Of a stretch of DNA of 5,976 nucleotides, positions 1 through 4,475 are shown piece by piece (positions within the stretch are counted from its first letter, which is position 1; each line of letters begins with the position of its first letter). The stretch spans positions 1 through 5,976 of the forward strand of contig CAMDOY010000247.1 in assembly GCA_945903655.1 (NCBI GenBank), in the 5' to 3' direction. The notes under the pieces are model-generated. The model was not told the origin of the DNA, did no database searches, and saw only the letters and a list, made by a program, of their open reading frames with translations. The translations under genes and the position numbers were made by a program. Source of the stretch: Rhizobium sp. Q54 (GTDB taxonomy: Bacteria; Pseudomonadota; Alphaproteobacteria; Rhizobiales; Beijerinckiaceae).

Positions 1-115
1 TCCCGTCTTCGACAACCTCGTATTTCGTCACCGCGCGCTCGTTTTCGAGGGCGAGGAAGCCCACGGGGCGACCATCCTTGTCGAGGCGGACCGTTTGTTT
101 TCTGGCGTCAGTCAT
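1..115 (-). CDS. Unrecognised protein, N-terminal 38 codons only
   Basis: An open frame starts with ATG at 115 and runs off the left edge without a stop. The visible protein begins MTDARKQTVRLDKDGRPVGF and continues with LALENERAVTKYEVVEDG. It is charged and alternates hydrophobic and polar residues like beta strands; there is no signal peptide, membrane segment or recognisable motif. Its ATG lies inside the last codons of the LivF gene in another frame (8-base overlap), and AAGGAA ends seven bases before it, so it is very probably the next operon gene. It does not look like UbiX or a transporter subunit from this fragment. Codon use resembles that of its neighbours. I cannot assign a function; the chance that it is a real gene is good because of position, start signal and codon bias. 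Confidence 0.66.
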   Translation of the reverse strand, partial: MTDARKQTVRLDKDGRPVGFLALENERAVTKYEVVEDG

Positions 116-794
116 GGGTCTGTTCCTTCGCAGTTTGGGGCGGAGCGGAAAGCACGCCCGCCGTCATCGTGAATATGTCGTCCGTGACTTGCCGGAGAAA
201 GTCCCTGTTCTGTTCCACCACCACCATTGCGATCCGTCCGCGAAGGGCCTTCAAGGCCGTCATGACCTGCTGGATCATGATGGGCGCCAGTCCCTGGGTG
301 GGCTCGTCCAGCAGCAGCACACGCGGGTTCAGCAGCAGGGCGCGGCTGATCGCCAGCATCTGCTGTTCGCCGCCGCTCAGCGACCCGCCCATCTGGTCGA
401 GTCGCTCCGCCAGACGGGGAAAGAGCGCCAGCACCTCCTCCAGCGCAGTCTTGAATTGCGCGGGCGTGAAGCGCGCGGCGGCGGCGCTGAGATCGAGGTT
501 CTCGCGGACGCTCATGGTCGCGAAGATCTGCCGCCCCTCAGGCACGAGGCACAGGCCCAGGCGCGCGCGGGCGTGCCCCCGCTGCGCTTGCAATTCCAGC
601 CCATCGAGCTGGATTTCGCCTTGCTGGGCGGGCAGCAGGCCCGCGATGGTCTTGAGCAGCGTGGTCTTGCCCGCGCCATTGGGGCCGAGGATCCCGATGG
701 TCTGTCCCTGCTCCACGGTGAAGGCGACATTGCGGAAGATGGGCAGGGCGCCATAGCCCCCGCCAAGACTGGCGATGGTGAGCAGGGCGGTCAC
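108..794 (-). CDS. livF: LivF-type ABC transporter ATPase
   Basis: A 228-residue cytoplasmic ATPase, the second nucleotide-binding subunit of the HAAT importer; it should pair with the LivG half of the upstream fusion. Walker A is GPNGAGKT at 37-44, the LivF hallmark VPEGRQIF is at 84-91, the signature LSGGEQQ at 139-145, Walker B VLLLDE at 159-164, and QGLAP follows at 167-171. The H-loop position is Gln (VEQN, Q195) instead of His, and the Q-loop position is the Glu of PEGR; both are normal for LivF, so the partner's H523 probably supplies the H-loop at one site. It starts with GTG at 794, overlapping the fusion's TGA as GTGA, with GGAG seven bases upstream. Length is close to the family's usual 230-240. 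The protein ends in a short polar tail whose codons overlap the start of the next gene. Confidence 0.95.
   Translation of the reverse strand: MTALLTIASLGGGYGALPIFRNVAFTVEQGQTIGILGPNGAGKTTLLKTIAGLLPAQQGEIQLDGLELQAQRGHARARLGLCLVPEGRQIFATMSVRENLDLSAAAARFTPAQFKTALEEVLALFPRLAERLDQMGGSLSGGEQQMLAISRALLLNPRVLLLDEPTQGLAPIMIQQVMTALKALRGRIAMVVVEQNRDFLRQVTDDIFTMTAGVLSAPPQTAKEQTHD
123..128 (-). promoter_or_regulatory. Ribosome binding site of the unrecognised downstream gene
   Basis: AAGGAA on the minus strand lies seven bases before the ATG at 115, inside the last codons of livF. It supports translation of the partial gene at the left edge. Confidence 0.5.
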
Positions 795-2494
795 GTCAGC
801 GCTCCGAAATAGGCGTCCTGCACCGCTTTGTCGGCGAGAATGTCGGCGATGTCCCCTGAGGCGATAGGGCGCCCGCTGTCCAACACCACGCCCCGGTCCG
901 CAATCCTGCGCACGAAGTTGATGTTATGCTCGACGATGACGATGGCGCTTCCCTGCGCCCGCAGGCGCGCCAGCAGGCGGGCGAGATGTTCGAGTTCTTC
1001 TTCGCCGAGCCCCACGGCGGGCTCATCGAGCAGCAGCAGGGGCGGGTCCCCCGCCGCCGCGCGGGCCAGATCGATCAGTTTGTGCTGTCCGGCGGACAGT
1101 TCCCGCACTTGCCGGTAAGCGAGATGCTGCAGGTCGAAGGCCTGTAACTGCGCCAGCGCACGCGCTGCGATTTGTGCCTCGGAAAGCGCGGGGAAAATCT
1201 GGTCGAGCCGGACCATGACATTTTCCAGCACCGTCAGTTCCGGCACGAGCCGTGCGACCTGGAAGGATCGGCCCATGAGGGGCGCCCTTTCATGGATGGG
1301 CGCTTGGGCGAAGTCGCGGCCCATGATCAGGATCGAACCCGCTGTAGGGGTCTCGATGCCCGAGATCAGGTTGAACAGGGTCGATTTGCCAGCCCCGTTC
1401 GGGCCGACCATGGTGAAGATCTCTCCCGCCCGCACCTCGAAGCTGACGCCATCGATAGCCCTGACGCCGCCGAAGAACTTGGAGACCGCCTGAACGCGCA
1501 GATAGACTTCGGAGCCTTCAGGGGCGGGCGCAGGAGGGACGGATGCGGGCGCAACGGGTGAAGGCGTCGCAGCTGGTTGCGCGGGCCCATGGGTGGTCTG
1601 TGGGGCCTTGAACAGCCCGACAATGCCGCGCGGCGCATAGAGCACCGTCGCCAGAAAGGCCACGCCATAGATCAGCAGTTCATAGGCGGCCGCATAGCCC
1701 GAGACCACAAACAGCCATTGCACCGCCAGCGTGCCCACGACCGGGCCCAGCAGGGAGCCGAGGCCGCCGAGCATGATGGTCCCCACCTGTTCCAGCGAGC
1801 GGTTGACGCCCGCATTCTCAGGTACCAGAACGCCCACATAACAGGCCAGCAGGGTTCCGCCGATGGCGGCGAAGGCGCTGCCCATGGTGAAGGCGCGGGC
1901 TTTCCAGCGCACGACATCAACGCCCATGACGGCCGCCGAGAGTTCGTCATGGCGAATGGCGGCGAAGCGGCGCGCCCGCGCCCCGCGCACAATGGCGGCA
2001 TAGGCGGCGAGGCCCAGCCCCAGCGCGGCGAGGCTGAGAAGATACCAGGCATGGGGGCCGATTTCCCGCCCGATGGAGAAGACGAGGCCCGAAGCGCCGC
2101 CCGTCCAGGCCGGAAAGGCTCGCGCCAGGCCCTCGACCACGAAGCCGAACCCCAGGGTCCCCACGGCCAGATACATGCCGGGCAGGCGCACGAAGATCTC
2201 CGCCACCGCGCGGGCGAGCGCAAGGGTCAGAACAAGGCCGATCAGCAGGCCTGCGGGCAGGGGCAGGCCGAGCTTCTCGAGCACCCCGCCCATATACCCG
2301 GGCAAGCTCATGAAGGCCGCCTGCCCGAAGGCGAGCATGCCCAGCACGCCGAAGATCAGGTTCAGGCCGACGGCAGAGAGGGCCAGCAGGGCCGTCAGCG
2401 TCCCCAGCCCGACCGTCAGGCCTGGCAGGCCCAGATAGGGCGAGGCCGCCATGAGGCAGCCCAAAGCCAGAGAGGCGATGATCCGCATGGTCAT
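791..2494 (-). CDS. livM-livG: LivM-LivG fusion: ABC permease joined to ABC ATPase
   Basis: A 567-residue fusion of the second HAAT permease to the first ATPase. Residues 1-295 are LivM-like: about nine hydrophobic segments, the LNLIFGVLGMLAFGQAAF block (44-61), a coupling loop around RHDELSAAVMGVDVVRWKAR (181-200), and GGLGSLLGPVVG (243-254). Residues 297-328 are a Pro/Ala-rich linker. Residues 330-567 are the ATPase: Walker A GPNGAGKS 364-371, Q-loop Q412 in RSFQVARL, signature LSAGQ 466-470, Walker B LLLLDE 486-491, H-loop H523 in VEHNI. The signature has Ala where most ABC proteins have Gly, and GLGEEE replaces the usual GLNP after Walker B. The linker is in frame with no stop or repeat scar, so this looks like a real fusion, as occurs in other Liv-type clusters. 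The first ATG is preferred over the one two codons later because GGGAG lies nine bases before it. Confidence 0.93.
   Translation of the reverse strand: MTMRIIASLALGCLMAASPYLGLPGLTVGLGTLTALLALSAVGLNLIFGVLGMLAFGQAAFMSLPGYMGGVLEKLGLPLPAGLLIGLVLTLALARAVAEIFVRLPGMYLAVGTLGFGFVVEGLARAFPAWTGGASGLVFSIGREIGPHAWYLLSLAALGLGLAAYAAIVRGARARRFAAIRHDELSAAVMGVDVVRWKARAFTMGSAFAAIGGTLLACYVGVLVPENAGVNRSLEQVGTIMLGGLGSLLGPVVGTLAVQWLFVVSGYAAAYELLIYGVAFLATVLYAPRGIVGLFKAPQTTHGPAQPAATPSPVAPASVPPAPAPEGSEVYLRVQAVSKFFGGVRAIDGVSFEVRAGEIFTMVGPNGAGKSTLFNLISGIETPTAGSILIMGRDFAQAPIHERAPLMGRSFQVARLVPELTVLENVMVRLDQIFPALSEAQIAARALAQLQAFDLQHLAYRQVRELSAGQHKLIDLARAAAGDPPLLLLDEPAVGLGEEELEHLARLLARLRAQGSAIVIVEHNINFVRRIADRGVVLDSGRPIASGDIADILADKAVQDAYFGALT
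802..805 (-). promoter_or_regulatory. Ribosome binding site of livF
   Basis: GGAG on the minus strand lies seven bases before the GTG at 794, supporting that GTG as the start; the family's first strand (LLTIASLGGGYG) follows immediately. Confidence 0.6.
1511..1606 (-). other. Pro/Ala-rich interdomain linker of the LivM-LivG fusion
   Basis: This stretch encodes residues 297-328 of the fusion, between the end of the last permease segment (APRGIVGLFK) and the first strand of the ATPase (VYLRVQAVSKFFGG). It contains many Pro and Ala residues, with Thr and Ser, few charges and no hydrophobic run, as expected of a flexible or extended tether. No start codon with a good ribosome site is seen here that would give a separate LivG. 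Confidence 0.8.
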
Positions 2495-3357
2495 GCCCGC
2501 TGGCTCCCGCCAAACCGGATCTTGCGCGTCTGCCAGACCGCGACGCCGATGAGGATGGCGAAGATGACCGGGTCTTGCGCCAGCGCGCCAAAATAGGTGG
2601 TGACGAAGGCCTCCGACAGCCCAAGGCTCAAGCCGCCGACGACCGCCAGCGCGGGCGACATGCCCGCCAGCGCGGCGGCGATGATGCCCCGCAGGGTCAT
2701 GCCAAGGCCCGCCTGATAGTCGATGGAGGTCAGGGGCACCAGCAGCACCGCCGCCAGCCCGCCCAGCAGGCCCGCGATGGCGCTGGCGATCAGGCGCATG
2801 CGATCCGTATCGATGCCCAGCAGCTCCGCCGCATCGGGGTTCTCGGCGGTCGCCCGCAATTTGCGCCCCAAGGGCGTGCGCACAAGGAAGAGGCTCACAC
2901 AGATGGCTGCCGTGAAGCCAATCGCGACCAGAGCCACGCCCTGCAGGGGAATGGCGCCCCCGGCGAAGCGGATGGGCGGGCCGACGAAAAGACGGGGGAA
3001 GGAGAGGGGATCCACGCCCGCCGCCACCATCAGCACGCCGCGCGTCAGAAAGGCTGCGGCGAGGGTGATGAGGATGAGGCTCGATATGGGCAGATGCCGC
3101 CGGGGCTTCATCAGGATCTGATCGACGGCGACAGCATAGAGCATCGCCACCACCAGCGCCGCGATGCTGGCGATGAACTTGCTGACGCCCATGCCGGCCA
3201 CAAGGCCCGCCGTCACGCCGCCCACGGCGAAGGTCTCCCCATGGGCGAGGTTGAGCACCCGCGAGGTTCGGAACGCGACAATGAGGCCGATGGCGAGCAG
3301 CGCGTAAACGCCGCCCGCCATCAGGCCGCTATAGATAGCCTGGGTGACAGGATTCAC
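2491..3357 (-). CDS. livH: LivH-type ABC permease
   Basis: A 288-residue inner-membrane permease of the HAAT family, one half of the translocation channel. It has about eight hydrophobic segments (roughly 10-30, 42-55, 60-80, 93-113, 138-158, 188-208, 225-250, 260-276). LNLAHGETFAVGG at 35-47 matches the family's NxAHG motif after the first membrane span. The cytoplasmic loop TPLGRKLRATAENPDAAELL (161-180) continues into GID and is the EAA-like coupling loop that contacts an ATPase subunit. The start is GTG at 3357, overlapping the preceding TGA as GTGA; GGGGA lies four bases upstream and is only a modest ribosome site, so translation probably depends on ribosomes finishing the binding-protein gene. 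It pairs with the LivM half of the fusion protein encoded next. Length and topology are ordinary for LivH; the substrate is not determined by this subunit. Confidence 0.93.
   Translation of the reverse strand: MNPVTQAIYSGLMAGGVYALLAIGLIVAFRTSRVLNLAHGETFAVGGVTAGLVAGMGVSKFIASIAALVVAMLYAVAVDQILMKPRRHLPISSLILITLAAAFLTRGVLMVAAGVDPLSFPRLFVGPPIRFAGGAIPLQGVALVAIGFTAAICVSLFLVRTPLGRKLRATAENPDAAELLGIDTDRMRLIASAIAGLLGGLAAVLLVPLTSIDYQAGLGMTLRGIIAAALAGMSPALAVVGGLSLGLSEAFVTTYFGALAQDPVIFAILIGVAVWQTRKIRFGGSQRA
2504..2508 (-). promoter_or_regulatory. Ribosome binding site deciding the livM-livG start
   Basis: GGGAG on the minus strand lies nine bases before the ATG at 2494 and fifteen before the second in-frame ATG at 2488. 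The spacing favours the first ATG, which also overlaps the livH stop as ATGA. Confidence 0.55.
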
Positions 3358-4475
3358 TTGATCCCCGCAGCCTCGACCCAGACGCCGTTCTTGAACTCCA
3401 CGATGGCGACACCATCCTTGCCCAGGCCCACGTGATCCTCGGGGGAGAATTTCAGGGTCTGGATGCTCTTGATCGGCGTGGTCTCAAGGAAGGTCTTGAC
3501 CGCCTTGGGATCCTTGGGATCGGCCACATTGGCGATGATCGCATGCGCCGTGTCGGCGAGCATGGCGCCCGTGAGGGTCAGCATGTCCACCTGTTGGCCG
3601 CGCCAGGCCTTGAAGCCCTTTTCGAAGGCCTCATAGGCGGCCCGTTCATCAGCGGTCAGCAGGGCGGGCGCCACGCTCTTCAGGGCGGTTCCCAGAAGCC
3701 GCTTGGGCATCTCGTCCTTCACGAGGTTGGTGAAGGCGTCGGAGATATTGGCGTAGGAGATCACCAGCGGCAGCTCAAGCCCCAGGTTGTTGTAGCTCTT
3801 GACCACAGAGGCCGCGCCCGCGCCCGAATAGCTGGAGTAGATCACCTTCACATCGGCCTGTGCGACCTTGGCGAGCTGGATCGAGGCGTCGGTCGCGCGC
3901 AGATCGATGCGCGCCAGGTTGAGCTCGATGCCGGCGGCGGGATAGACCTCCTGCGCGCTGCGCACGCCAATCTCGCCGCTGGAATCGGTGGCCGCGACCA
4001 TGCCGATCTTCTTCACGCCGCCGCTTTTCAGAAAATCCGCCAGCGCCTGGGTCTGGCTGCGGTCGGAGGGGCTGGTCTGGAAGACATAGGTGGAGGCGGC
4101 GGGGATCACGTTCGGCGAGGGCGTCAGCATCACCGGGCCATTGACCACCAGCGGCATGGTCGCGAGAATGGGTCCCGTCACCGAGCAGTTGATGAGCAGC
4201 GCTACGCCCCGGGAAATCAGATCGCGGGCGCAGTTGACGGCCTTTTCCGGACTGCCTTCATCGTTGCAATGGGCGATCTCGACCTGCTTGCCTTTCACGC
4301 CGCCCGCCTTGTTGGCGGTCTCCGCCCAATATTGCAGGGATTGCAGCTGCCGCGTGCCCACAGTCGCGATAGGGCCCGTGGTTGGCGCGATGACGCCTAT
4401 GGTGACATTCTGCGCGAGAGCCTGCGTCGCCAGACCTGCGGTCAAGACGAGACCAGCGATCATTCCATATTTCAT
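3354..4475 (-). CDS. Periplasmic substrate-binding protein of a HAAT/Liv-type ABC importer
   Basis: A 373-residue type I periplasmic binding protein (Peripla_BP_6, LivJ/LivK-like), of usual length, that would capture the substrate and deliver it to the permease encoded downstream. Residues 1-21 form a signal peptide: a Lys at position 3, a hydrophobic core, then ALA before Q22 as the signal peptidase I site. The mature protein opens with NVTIGVIAPTTGPIATVG, the usual first strand and ligand-loop. SPNVIPAASTYVFQTSPSD at 120-138 and ATDSSGEIG at 162-170 fit the family's hinge and binding segments. C70 and C97 lie close to the LivJ disulfide pair; C82 is a third Cys. The start is backed by a strong GGGGAGG ribosome site and the signal peptide. 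Its ATG overlaps the decarboxylase stop as ATGA. The ligand cannot be read from sequence; the operon suggests a carboxylic acid, perhaps aromatic, rather than leucine. Confidence 0.94.
   Translation of the reverse strand: MKYGMIAGLVLTAGLATQALAQNVTIGVIAPTTGPIATVGTRQLQSLQYWAETANKAGGVKGKQVEIAHCNDEGSPEKAVNCARDLISRGVALLINCSVTGPILATMPLVVNGPVMLTPSPNVIPAASTYVFQTSPSDRSQTQALADFLKSGGVKKIGMVAATDSSGEIGVRSAQEVYPAAGIELNLARIDLRATDASIQLAKVAQADVKVIYSSYSGAGAASVVKSYNNLGLELPLVISYANISDAFTNLVKDEMPKRLLGTALKSVAPALLTADERAAYEAFEKGFKAWRGQQVDMLTLTGAMLADTAHAIIANVADPKDPKAVKTFLETTPIKSIQTLKFSPEDHVGLGKDGVAIVEFKNGVWVEAAGIK
3362..3366 (-). promoter_or_regulatory. Weak ribosome binding site of livH
   Basis: GGGGA on the minus strand lies four bases before the GTG at 3357. 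Spacing is short and the match modest, which together with the GTGA overlap suggests translational coupling to the binding-protein gene. Confidence 0.45.

Noticed and set aside
78..812. Plus-strand frame of 244 codons opposite livF
   Set aside because: Antisense to an ABC ATPase with every motif in place; no plausible protein features of its own.
305..1040. Similar CAG-rich stretches near 305-325 and 1020-1040, possible repeat
   Set aside because: Both encode the Walker B region of paralogous ATPases (LivF and LivG), so the likeness reflects the shared motif and not a mobile or structural repeat.
1577..2596. Long plus-strand frame of 339 codons opposite the LivM half
   Set aside because: The translation is rich in Gln, His, Arg and Gly with no motif, and lies antisense to a clearly conserved permease. 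It is the usual open antisense frame of GC-rich coding DNA.
1947..2624. Minus-strand frame of 225 codons overlapping the livH and livM junction in another phase
   Set aside because: Arg/Gly/Ala-rich translation that crosses two well supported genes in a wrong frame.
2575..3435. Plus-strand frame of 286 codons opposite livH
   Set aside because: Charged, repetitive-looking translation without motifs; a shadow of the permease gene.
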